Shown here: positions 1 through 10,944 of the stretch, piece by piece
How positions within the stretch are numbered: the first letter of the stretch is position 1
Layout of the letters: every line of letters begins with the position of its first letter
Source: Antitrichia curtipendula
Lineage: Eukaryota > Streptophyta > Bryopsida > Hypnales > Leucodontaceae
Direction: 5' to 3'
DNA length: 64,000 nucleotides
Assembly (NCBI GenBank): GCA_951230915.1
Contig: OX579638.1
Coordinates: forward strand, 33,270,322-33,334,321
The notes under the pieces: generated by a model
What the model was told of the DNA's origin: nothing
Seen by the model: only the letters and a program-made list of their open reading frames with translations
Database searches by the model: none
Program-made: the position numbers and the translations under genes

Positions 1-1730
1 GGTACTTTCAATGCTTCATAGGGAATTTCTCCGCCAACAAGGTTCTCTTTTCCCTTGTATTTTTCCAGAGGAGCGTCTAGTCAAATGCAGATGGTACATA
101 CACTAGACAACAAGAGAAAGCAAACCCTGCGCCCTGGACTCCTGGAAGATATTTGAGGCGAAAGCATTTTGGTTTACCTTTTGGAATGCCAATAACGATC
201 GGTGCCTGGACAAAATGGTAGAGTCTCATGAGGGCGCGCCTTTAAGAGTTCCAGGAGCTCGGATTTCAGTTCTTCCGTGATATGAACAAACCTATTCCGA
301 AAGGGGAAAAGGTTCGTAGCTTGACTTCTATTGTCCTCCATTCCTCGGGCTGATATGGTCGAGAGCACTAATTGGAGAAACGTCACAGGCCTCATTTAGA
401 GAATAACCTCTCAGGACTCATTCGTACGAAGACCTAGAAAATCCCTGCAGAAGCAATCATTGTTTTTTTCTTCTGCACACACGAAGAGAAATTAATAGGC
501 ACTCCAAAGCATTGTTACCAATTACGTACGGCAGGAGTTCAAAAACGTTCTCGCTTCTCTACGTCAGCATCAATTCGAACGTTTTCAAACGTTTTTCAAT
601 TACATCTAGAGATTAAAGCTCAAGGACACAGGATGTTGAAAAGGAGCAGACAAAAACGAAAATACTGAAAAAGGACAGACAAAAATGAATTCAAAAGTAG
701 ATAGCATAAACGCAGTCCAAGGAAATCGGATCTGCAATATGCTCCAAAAACGCTGCACTCGCTAGAGCTGATGTAAGTCTCAATGGAACTCAACTGTACG
801 AGAGTATCTGAAAAGAAACGAGATGAAAAGTTACATGTACGCAAAGACTGCAACGCGGATGCATCCACAGCCGCTCCACCGTCAGAGCGAGGTCGTTCAA
901 AAAATACCTAACCAGCCAGCCCCGGCCAGGACCGGCAGAGCCTGCATCCTTGCGCTGCGATATGACTTCAGCATTCCACACTTCTGTAGCTTAACGTAAC
1001 CATCTCGCTCCTCCACACGCTTGTTCTGCTGAGTTCCAATTGTTCGCATAGATGACCGAGATTGGGAAAGAAGGTCAATAAGATGATCACGAGCTGCTCC
1101 AAAGTACGTGTCACAGAACCGATATCAGTGAATGAAACTCAAGAGAATTGCAATGGAAACGAGAAGTAAACCTGAGCTGTCTGTCTGCAAGGAAAAAAAC
1201 GTACGACAATAAGTACGGATGCATTCATTGCCAGCAAGGTTAGTTAGCTGCTCTTACCGCTCCTGGAGAGAGGTTCTTCAATCAAGACCTAGCTCTCACC
1301 GTCCAGACGGTCCAGTAGCGCGATTGGGGCATTTGGCTTGAAGATTCCCCTTGTTGCTTGCTGTTGCCGCCTCGCTCCACCAGTCCACACGCTTGTTCTG
1401 CCGAAAGAGCTCATTGTTCGTACAGATCGCCGATATTGGAAATTAAAGTCGGCCGATTTGATGATCATGACATCTACAGTGAATCAACCGCCGGCGCTGC
1501 TGAATAATCACGGTTTTTAGAAAGATGCAATGCTCGCACACAATGCGGGACACAATGAAGATTCTCGAGTCAGAGATCACTTCCATGGATTGGGACAATA
1601 AAACTGAAGTTCAACAAAATGGTGCACAGACACCGTCTCCCTCCAGCACCCAAATTTGAACGAAGTAAGTTACGTACCAGTGGGTTTTTTTTCATTTTCC
1701 ATGAAGTGGCGAAGTGGCGAAGTGGCGATA
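1..1730. other. Non-coding stretch without a recognisable gene
   Basis: Short open frames occur on both strands, but none shows a recognisable domain, a low-complexity repeat that would mark an exon, or a frame continued across plausible splice sites. Base composition is more balanced than in the AT-rich DNA that follows, so untranslated or decayed exon sequence cannot be excluded. The one clear structure is a diverged local duplication, listed separately. Confidence 0.4.
1000..1470 (+). repeat. Diverged direct duplication of about 100 bp
   Basis: The segment at about 1000-1095 is repeated at about 1368-1470. Shared landmarks are the phrase CCACACGCTTGTTCTGC, then TTGTTCG, a GAT-CGA-ATTGG-like run, and GATGATCA near the end. 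The copies are about 370 bp apart and differ by substitutions and small indels, so this is an old event. Confidence 0.6.
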
Positions 1731-1734
1731 TTAA

Positions 1735-2669
1735 CCCCTAAAGGTTTTTGACTATGTTTTCACCAAAACCGCTCCAGAACTGCCATTTCTAATACTAGTG
1801 CCAAATTTTAGAAAAAAAACATTTTTGGACACTTGTAGCCGTAGGATCTTGTAGTAAACTTGTTTAAGAAGATGTGGAAAAAATTTCAGAATTTTCCACC
1901 AAGTGGATTGCAAGATAATAGCGTTTGAATTGACAAAAATCCTTTTTTTGTCCCTGCGAAAAAACGGGCAGCTGCCCTCCACAAGGTCACATTTGTATGA
2001 AAAAATGTCCAAAATGATTGTTACTCTTTGGATTTATTCTTCAAGGCAAGTTGGCTACATGCTTGAAAAATTTCAGATCATTTGGAATTGTACAACATAT
2101 AGGAAAAAAATAGTAAGTAGGAAGAGGTAGAAAATTATTCAAAGCACTAAATTGTCAAGAATTTATTTATGAAATTGAAAAATGCCAATCCCAACAATTG
2201 TAATGTTGTAATAAACAATCTACACCCAATGTTTGTTTGTTTTTTCAAAAATATTGAAAATCGAGTTAAATAAAGGACTTCAAAGTTTATTTTAGAGTAG
2301 AGATTCCATAACTACCCTCAAACTAAGAATCCTCATAACTTTTGACTCATTGATCGGAATGGAATGATTCAAAGCCTCCCACGTACATATAAATCTAAAG
2401 AACCAATTTCAAATTTTATTTTATTTTAAAAGTGATTTTTAAAGAAGTTTCTTTTGCTGCCCCGTCTGCCCGCCGAACAATGAAAATGACATATCATGCA
2501 GTAACTTTTTAACCATGTAGTCAAAAGTTACGAAAATTGTTGGACCTTAAAGCTACTCCTTGGGCACATCTTATGTGAAAATTTCAAAGAAAAAAAAGAA
2601 AAATTACGGTCATAGTGAGCTGCCCAAAATCACTATGTTGTCAAAAAACGGTGTTTGGTCCTTTAGGGG
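1735..2669. mobile_element. piggyBac-type MITE, copy 1 (TTAA target site)
   Basis: This 935-bp element starts CCCCTAAAGG and ends CCTTTAGGGG. It is flanked on both sides by TTAA (1731-1734 and 2670-2673). A TTAA duplication with ends that start CCC is the hallmark of the piggyBac superfamily. The interior has no long open frame, so the element is non-autonomous. A second copy lies at 10024-10940 and can be followed along its whole length, including the blocks TTTTCACCAAAA, TTTTGGACAC, ACAAAAATCC and GTGTTTGGTCCTTTAGGGG. The MITE ends resemble, but do not match, those of the large piggyBac element at 21955-31639 (CCCCTGAGCG), so another autonomous partner is likely. Confidence 0.75.
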
Positions 2670-2673
2670 TTAA

Positions 2674-3007
2674 ATGTTACGGTGGTGCTCCAAGTTTCAA
2701 CATTCATCCACGTATTGGATAGAAAATGTGATACTACGTATCTATAATTCTATTTTCATTCACAATGTGGCGATTTCATCCAAGATTTTTCTTGAACTTG
2801 AAGTTTTGGGCAATTTCATCCAAAATTTTACTAAAAATTTCCTATAGGCTTGGTGCTAGGTCAAAAATTTTGGTGCAATTTTGCACCAAATCACCAGAAA
2901 AAAACACTGTTACGTACATAACAATTTTCACCTTGAAAAAGACGGTTTGCGCAGTATGAATGAAATATGTTTGGATAATTCTCGTCCATTTTTCATGCTT
3001 CATATTC
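2674..3007. other. AT-rich spacer
   Basis: Between the piggyBac-type MITE and the foldback structure I see only AT-rich sequence with short, unsupported open frames. Confidence 0.4.
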
Positions 3008-4358
3008 CCTATGCCAACGGCACAACCAAAATTAAAGTAAAATATGTTTGTAATTTGTAGTTTGTAAAAAAATTGAAATTTCAATATTTTTCACAACATA
3101 GTATGAAAGGTTGCATTCTTGATGAAATAAAAGTAAAAATAATTTTTTGATTTTTAATTATAGAAAACCTTTGAAATTCAATAGCTTTCACATTGTAGAG
3201 TAAAAGGTTGTGCTCTTACTACAAATAAAAGGCCTCATATACAGAGAAGTGCAAGGGCTTTGTTTTGTGGCATTTGGACAGACAATACAAAAATTATGGT
3301 TTCCTTTTCGAATAAGAGATAATTTTATTCAATTTTTTAATTTAAAAAATTCATAACTTTCACACTATTTTGACCCGTTTTGACCCATTTCATGCCGGTT
3401 TGATGAAAATAAAATATCATTTAAATCAATTTTTTATTCATAAAAAACTTTTAAATTCAATAACTTTCACACCATTTGTCCAATCGTCATGAAACAAAGT
3501 CCGTGCACCCCTCCTTGTCAAGAGCTTTTGAGTAGTACCAAGAGATGCCCCTGGACGCCTTATGGTTTGTTAGATCTCGGTGTATTAAACAAAACAAACA
3601 ACCTAATTTAAGGTAGAGATTTCAAGTCATTTGAACTATTTTGGATTTCAAAAGTGGCCCAAAAATAAAACTTCGAAACAATGATGTAAATCTCCTAGTT
3701 GGACGGTTAATTTGGCAATTTTGGGATTGAATTTTTGAGTGTTCTATGGATTTTGACAGTTTGTTTGTTAAGTTTGAGTTCAATTGGGTCATTTTGTTGA
3801 GTTGCTTTGATCTAGTTGGAGTCTTTTTGATGTATGTCTAATCAAAGAAGGGAGGATTATAGCCAGGTCAATTGCCCAATTTGGAAAGTGTCAATTTGTT
3901 TATCTAGTTGGCTAAGGTGTTAAAGAGGTATCAAGTAGATTTTTAGTCCTAATTGGCATTGTGTCTAGTTGGTCAAGCCTAGTTGGAAGGGAAGAATGAG
4001 TGTTGGTAGTTGTAGGTGGTTAGGTCATCCTCCTTCTCTTTTTGGCAACCGCCACCTTGTGGTTCCTATTAGGTGTGCTTCTCTCTCATTTTTCTTCACC
4101 TACTGTTTGAGAGAGTCCAGTGCGAGTCCCAGCCGGGTGCGCTGCGTATTTTTTTTTTTTTTGTGTGTTATGTTTTTGCTTGTTTTGAGAGTCCAAGTGG
4201 GATATTTTGAGTGAGCTAATTGGTGTGCTAAGAAATGTTGATGTGAGCAGAAGTGAAGCAATTTAGTCCAAGTTGGAGCGATCTGGAAGATGAAAGAATT
4301 TTAAGAGCTTAACGAAGATGGAAGAAATTTTGAGATTAAGTAAGAGGAAGTTGATAGG

Positions 4359-4817
4359 AACTACACTAAAGATGATATTTAGTGTCTTGTACACTAAATA
4401 CGAAGGCATACACTAAAAGCCAATTACCCTATGAAAGTAAGTAACATTAAATGTCAATTCAAACACTAAATGTGAACCAGAGTTGTCATATCAGACGGAA
4501 TATCACTGTTCACGGACAGAATCGGACCGATTAGGGCTAGGCGGCTGCAAACTTCAGAGCCTTGTAACTTTTGCAAAAATTCTTCAAATCAGTAAAATGA
4601 GATGTTTTTCGGCATCTACAGTTTTTGTAGATGCCGAAAAACATCTCATTTTACTGATTTGAAGAATTTTTGCAAAAGTTACAAGGCTCTGAAGTTTGCA
4701 GCCGGCACATTCAAGTCTAACACTAATTGTGGACAAGTTCAGATTTAGTGTTGTAGCTAGTAGGGGGGTAAAAACACTAAATGTCACTCGACACTAAATA
4801 TCATCTTTAGTGTAGTT
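4359..4817. mobile_element. MITE with 28-bp terminal inverted repeats
   Basis: The first 28 bases (4359-4386, starting AACTACACTAAAGATG) are the exact reverse complement of 4790-4817 (ending CATCTTTAGTGTAGTT). The motif ACACTAAAT recurs several times inside, as subterminal repeats do. The middle of the element is a near-perfect hairpin (4542-4704). No open frame of transposase type is present. The CACTA-like core of the ends suggests a CACTA relative, but a 3-bp target duplication is not evident, so the superfamily is left open. It sits inside the foldback at 3008-5850. Confidence 0.75.
4542..4704. repeat. 79-bp perfect inverted repeat with 5-nt loop
   Basis: Bases 4542-4620 pair without visible mismatch with 4626-4704 around a loop of GTTTT. 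A transcript from either strand would fold into a long perfect duplex, the type of substrate processed by plant Dicer-like enzymes into siRNAs or young miRNAs. It is the centre of the MITE at 4359-4817. Confidence 0.85.
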
Positions 4818-5850
4818 GTAGTGAAAGACTATGGAATTATTAAATGTGTAATGGTGATTTAATCACCAATTTGGTTTAATGGGAAATGTTTAGCTTCCAA
4901 ATTGGTGTCTTGTGTTTATGATTGCATGGTTGAATTATGTTTATAAATTTGGAGGTTTGCATGTTAATGGGCCTAATTGGAGTATGATGGTATTAGTCAA
5001 ACTATGTGTGAGTGAATTATATATGCAATGCCGTTGTAGATTGAGTGATTATTGATTTTCTAAATTGGATCATAGTCTTCTATTTTGGGATTTTATTACC
5101 TATTTTTAGATATTAGTCCCATTAGCATTGATTTCCTACTTGACCGTCTTCCTTGGAACGAACTTATTATACTAATAGGGTAGTTTCCGAATAGGTCATT
5201 ATCCTTCTTCAACAAATGACATCCATATATTCAAATGACTTGAAATCTCTACCTTAAATTAGGTTGTTTGTTTTGTTTATTTTGTTTGATAAGTTGAGAT
5301 TTAACAAACCGTGAGGCATCCAACAACACTCTTAGTACCGCTCAAAGCTCTTGAGTGGGAGGGGTGCACGGACTTTGTTTTGTGACGATTGGACAAACAA
5401 TGTGAAAGTTATTGAATTTAAAAGTTTTTTATGAATAAAAAATTGATTTAAATGATATTTTATTTTCATCAAACCGGCATGAAATGGGTCAAAACGGGTC
5501 AAAATAGTGTGAAAGTTATGAATTTTTTTAATTAAAAAATTGAATAAAATTATCTCTTGTTCAAAAAGAAAACCATAACTTTTGTATTGCATGTCTAAAT
5601 GCCAAGAAACAAAGCCCTTGCACTTCTTTGTACATGAGGCCTTTTATTTGTAGTAAGAATGCAACCTCCATTCTATAGTGTAAAGCTATTGATTTCAAAG
5701 GTTTTCTAAATTAGAAAATTAGAAAATTATTTTTACTTTTATTTTACCAAGAATGCAACCTTTCACACTATGTTGTGAAAAATATTGAATTTCGAAATTT
5801 CAAATTAAAAAATATTTTATTTTCATTTTGGTTGTGGCAACAACACAGGG

Positions 5851-6760
5851 CACACTAGTTATACCTTAAATTAGGTTGTCTATTTGTTTGTTTGTTATAT
5901 TTTGTTTGTTATAGTAAGATTTCCAAAATTGTAGCGTTGAAAAGTTCCATGAGGAAGGGTGCATGAACTTTGTTTTGTGATGTTTGAACCTACAATGGGA
6001 AAGCTATTGAATTTCAAAGTTTATAATAATTTAAAAAATTTAAGATTATTTTTACTTTTATTTTTACTGTAGCAATTGCACATAGCATACATTAAATTAG
6101 ATTGTTTGTTTGTTATGATGATATCTTTGGAATTGTGCACCCCCTTAGTCTCGTTCACGGTACCATTAGAAAGCTCTACATTAGATGTTTTTCAGGTCCT
6201 CTGAAGGTTGTTTTAGGCATGTTCCCAATGTTGGAAATCAGTCACTGCTGTCTATAATTAAATAAATAATTATTATTTTTTATTTTAAAAAAATTAAAAA
6301 TTAAAAAATTAAAAAATAATTTTTTTTGATGTGGCAATAACTTTGCCACATCATATTGTTGATTTTGAGTTGATTTGGTGCAGTTTTCCAACAATGTAGG
6401 AACTCGTAGTCTTTTAGGACCCTAAAATCTCATCTAATGTGTGAGGGTTGAATATATGGACTGTTGTAATTGCGAACGCCATAAAACAAAGTCTATGCAC
6501 CCTTTTTAATAGAGAGTTTTTTGATAGTACTAAGGACACGATTGTTGACTAGGGGGATGCACAATTTCAAAGATCTCACTGTAACAAACAACCTAACTTA
6601 ATGCATAGATTATGAATCTTTAGGACCATGCATCACTTAGTCGCATTCTTGGTACCATTAGAAAACTCTTTTAGAGGAGGGGTGCATGGACTTTGTTTCA
6701 TGATGTTTGAACATATATTATGAAAGTTATAGACAAAAATCATGACAAATATTGAACCAA
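5851..6760. repeat. Degenerate repeats related to the foldback arms
   Basis: The arm landmarks recur here in several diverged units: a TTAAATTAGGTTGTTTG block, then a block resembling GGGTGCATGGACTTTGTTT, then an AT-rich tail. Units can be seen near 5860-6010, 6080-6180, 6480-6600 and 6600-6730, in both orientations. There is no coding potential. Confidence 0.55.
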
Positions 6761-7634
6761 CGGCAAAAAGGCTACACCAGTACTTATTAAAGATTCATTG
6801 TAAAATTCTACAAGATTAGTTCAAATAGAACAACATCATTCACGTATATATTTGTAGATATTTGAAGTTTGAAATATAATACTCTAAATGTATAAGGGGC
6901 ATTTAGAAGTTAACCAATTCTAGTAACTAGGACCCGTTATTTTTCATGTATTAATTTTAGTATCATAGGTCATAGCATCATTGCATATCTAACACTTATT
7001 ATTTCAAAAAATTAAGCTGAAATTATTTGGATTTACTTAGTATCATGTTGAAAAGCATTAATATTATTGGCACCCTCTCTGAAACCTCATACAATCATTG
7101 GAGTCTTAATGCATATGACAAAGTGACACAGCAATTGAATACCAAGGAAGATTAGAATAGATGTGACAATTTGCACATTCAAGGTACAAGTCCAACCATT
7201 TGACAATGGCATTTCATGGAAAAATCTAAGCACATGTTGAAATAAATAAATTTAATTTTGAAAGATGGAAACCCAAATTTCTAAAAAAAATAATTTGCTA
7301 ATGGATGTTGAACTTATTACTTGATTGAAATAGACATTTTGCTATTGGAGTGATAATATTTTTTTTAATCCTAAAATTTGTTATCACCACTCTTAGAACC
7401 CAATGTGAATATATTTCAAGACAATGTAAAGTTATTGAAAGCGATGGCTTAACCTCTAAAGGCCCGGGGGTGTTTTCCAACAAAAATTGTCAAAAATTGC
7501 CATTTTTAGTGCATTGCCCAAAATTGAAAATAAAAACTTTAAAAGAAAAATTTCAATTGTACAAAAGTGTAATAGACTACTAGAAAAATGTGCTAGAAAA
7601 ATTTCATCCTATTTGACTACGTCAATTAAAAGAT
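6761..7634. other. AT-rich spacer
   Basis: The sequence is AT-rich with only short, unsupported open frames on both strands. I see no gene, repeat array or element boundary. Confidence 0.4.
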
Positions 7635-7636
7635 TA

Positions 7637-8204
7637 CTCCCTCCGTCCCAAAATGATCTTCCTGTTGGCCTTCATTTTTTGTCCCAAAATGATCTTCATG
7701 TTGTACTTTGTGAGCTGCAAATTGGTCAAATTTAACTTTTGGTTGTTCTCTAGAACTAACAAAACAATTCCAAGCGATAGTTCCCCCTCCATCTATGCAA
7801 TCACTAATCAAAAGACAAATAAAATGGTTGAAGGGGTCAATCAACACTTTTTGTTTTTATTTTTTGCATCTCTTTGAATATTATCTAATTGAAGGAGATG
7901 AAGGCTTTGGGTGGCAAAATATAGGTCCACAGATGGTCTTTGACTTATACTAACTACCCACAAAATGACGACCTCACACTCAATAATTAAATAACCACTG
8001 GTGCTCCTTGAAAATATCCAAAAAATTTCACTTTTCAATAATTCAAAACTACACTTTAAAAAGGGCTTCAAAACTCAAAGTTTCAAGGGCAATAGGAGTG
8101 CACCAAACTCCATATGTAGTGCAAAATAGGCTTTAAAAATGTTATTTTTAGTCTTAATCCGGAACATTTTGTCTAACAAAAAGATCATTTTGGGACGGAG
8201 GGAG
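7637..8204. mobile_element. Stowaway-like (Tc1/mariner) MITE
   Basis: This 568-bp element begins CTCCCTCCGTCCCAAAATG and ends with the exact reverse complement, and is flanked by TA on both sides (7635-7636 and 8205-8206). The TA target and the CTCCCTCCGTCCC end are the signature of plant Stowaway MITEs mobilised by mariner-like transposases. The phrase GTCCCAAAATGATCTTC is repeated about 36 bp inside the left end. No transposase is encoded; the open frames crossing it are short and lack motifs. Confidence 0.85.
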
Positions 8205-8206
8205 TA

Positions 8207-10019
8207 TAACATTTGAAGTGAAAGAAAAAACTATTTTTCATTCCAACAAAACATGGTCAATAGACTTAAGGCCCTCTTCGAGTAAATTTTTTGCTTTTGA
8301 TGAAAATGAGATTCTCGACTATCAAGTTTTAAATCTTATCAAGTAGACTTACATAAAATTTGAGAAGAAAATGTAGAATTTAGCTTACTTTAAACCTCTT
8401 TGCTATTGCAAGGAGGTTAAATGAATTGACAATACACTAGCTATTTTTTGATGATTTCTTGTGCCATGAAGAAATTTTTTATTTGAAATCAAATGGTGAA
8501 AGTTTAGAGACAAACATTTGAAGTATGCAGGAAATTTTCAAGAGTTTTGACTTCATCAATTATAAGAGAACATGGCTTGAAGTAAGAAGAAAATGTTTTT
8601 TCTTGACATAAAAGTAGTTTAACATACAATGCCTTTTAAAAAATGGTATGCTATATTGAAATTACAAAAATATGGCCAAAGGTTATTAAATAATACTGAA
8701 ATTTCTTTTAGTTCTCCATAATGCCTTGTATTTTTGTTACAAGTACTAAAATCTATAAATTTTTATCGATATCTACAAAAAAATTCAATAAAAACATAGT
8801 AATGGAAAATTTCATTAAAATGGCACCATTCTGCAACTTTGGTAGTTTTTATAGTTCAATCCAAGTGGTCTAAATTGTATACTTGTCTTAGATTTTTGAA
8901 ATCTATACCATTCCTAGATGTCTAAAATCTAAACTTGTCATAGATAGCACTTTTACAATTCAGATTGGGCGGTTTGAAATATATATCAATCCTAGATTTT
9001 TGAAATCTACACCTATTCTAAATGGGACTTTTATGGTTCAAACCGGGCGGTCTAAAAATGGTACATGGAATACATGGAATACAATAATTTTAACAAAATT
9101 CCCCATAGTAAAAAAAAATGTTTCAATTTGATTTAGAATGACATTTTCATGAACTCAAATGTTTCAAACTTTTATCTTTTAAAACATTCTATTCTTCCCA
9201 AAATGTAAAAAACAATGAACTTTAGTTTTTTTTCTTAATTTGTACAATTTTTTAATCTGTCTATAAGGTATAACAACCCATTGTGGTCAAAATTTGGAGT
9301 CTACCCTCATGCCATTGCTGAAATTTTTCAAAAAATTTCCCACATAAAGATAAGTGTGAGAAATAGTGAGAGCAATTGAAATTTTATTTTTCAAACAAAG
9401 TGTGAATTAGTTATGTATTTTTGAAGTGATCTTCCCAACATGGTCTATAGGTTGCCCCATAATCAACCAAAAGTGTATCCAATATGCTCATCTTAATCAC
9501 CTAAAGTGGTCACAATAATTTATAATGTGGAATGCTATGAAAAGTCACTTCCTACAATGATTTACATTGGAAAAATTGGGTGTTCCTAATGAGGTCACTA
9601 ATCACTCTATAGGTGTCAGGTTAGATATTGATTGTGGTCTGAAAAACCATCATGGGGTCATGAGGTGTCCACTATGGGTCATCTGACCACATTGGGCTGT
9701 TTTACCTTAGTATATTTTTTCAGTTTTGAGGTGGATCTACAATCTTCAATAATGTATACAAATTTTTAAAAGATATTTCTCCAAAATTAATTCCTTGAAT
9801 TTGTAGAATATGTTCTTTAATATTTTATAGGAATAAAAATTCAAATTTCAAATTCAATATGTACTTTTGATTTGTATATTGTTGAACCTTCTATTATGTA
9901 ATGAACTAGGTACATTATCTTTCTTGCACCCGACTAGATGACCTAAATCCTTTCAAACCACTAAATTAACCATTCATTCCGAACATAATTACAATTTATT
10001 CTTAATTTTATGTTAAATT
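8207..10019. other. AT-rich spacer with a small internal duplication
   Basis: No gene is seen. At about 8850-9060 a block containing GATTTTTGAAATCTA and a GGGCGGTYTGAAA-like phrase is repeated with changes, giving a short degenerate tandem repeat of roughly 100 bp. The rest is unstructured AT-rich DNA. Confidence 0.4.
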
Positions 10020-10023
10020 TTAA

Positions 10024-10940
10024 CCCATAAAGGTTAGAGACTATATTTTCACCAAAAACGCTCCAAAACTGACATTTTTAGTACAAGTACCAAATTTTTG
10101 AAAAAAACTTTTTTGGACACATATAACCATAGGATCTTTTAGTATGCTAGTTTGAGAACATGTGGAATTTTTTTTTTAATTTCACCACGTGGATTGCAAG
10201 ATATTAGCATTTGAATTGACAAAAATCCTTATTTTGTCCCTACGAAAAATTGGGCAGTTGCACTTCACAATGTCACATTTTTATGAAAAAATGTCCAAAA
10301 TGGTTGTTACTCTTTGGATTCATTCTTCAAGGCAAGTTGGCTACATGATTGAAAAAATTTAGATCATTTGGAATTGTACAACATGTAGGAAAAAAATAAT
10401 AAGTAGAAAGAAGTAGCGAATGATTAAAAATACTAAATTGTCAAGAATTTAGTTATAGAATTGGAAAATTCCAATTCCAATGGTTGTAATGTTTTAATGA
10501 ACAATCTACATCCAATGTATTTTTTTTTTTCAATTCCATTGAAAATTGAGTAAAATAAAGGACTTCAAAGTTTATTTTAGAGTAGAGATTCCTTAACTAC
10601 CTGCAAACTAAAACTCCTCATAACTTTCATCTCATTAATCAAAACAAAATGATTCAAACCTTTCTATGCATATATAAATATAGGAAACCAATTTCAAATT
10701 TGTATTTTTTTTAAAAGTGATTTTTTAAGGAATTTATTGAGTTGCCTGCCGAGTAATGAAAATTACATATTATACAATAACTTTTTAACCATGTAGTCAA
10801 AAGTTATGAAAATTGTTGGCCCTTAAAACTACTCCTTGGAAATATGTTGTGTGAAAATTTCAAAGAAAAAAAAGATTCCATTCATAGTGAGCTGTCCAAA
10901 ATCGTTGTGTTGCCAAAAATGATGTTTGGTCCTTTAGGGG
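10024..10940. mobile_element. piggyBac-type MITE, copy 2 (TTAA target site)
   Basis: This 917-bp element starts CCCATAAAGG and ends CCTTTAGGGG. It is flanked by TTAA at 10020-10023 and 10941-10944. It is in the same orientation as, and collinear with, the copy at 1735-2669, with scattered substitutions and short indels. No long frame is open. The left end carries one change from the other copy (CCCATAAAGG against CCCCTAAAGG). Confidence 0.75.
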
Positions 10941-10944
10941 TTAA

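Larger units (their letters stand above)
3008..5850. repeat. Large foldback structure with arms of about 600 bp
   Basis: The left arm (about 3008-3630) reads as the reverse complement of the right arm (about 5230-5850). Paired landmarks include AACCTAATTTAAGGTAGAG on the left against CTCTACCTTAAATTAGGTT on the right. CAAAGTCCGTGCACC pairs with GGTGCACGGACTTTG, and ATGCCGGTTTGATGAAAAT with ATTTTCATCAAACCGGCAT. The arms contain short indels. The 1.6-kb interior carries a MITE at 4359-4817 and DNA related to 46930-47450. No transposase is encoded. It may be a long-TIR non-autonomous DNA transposon or an inverted duplication; I found no certain target-site duplication. Confidence 0.7.
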
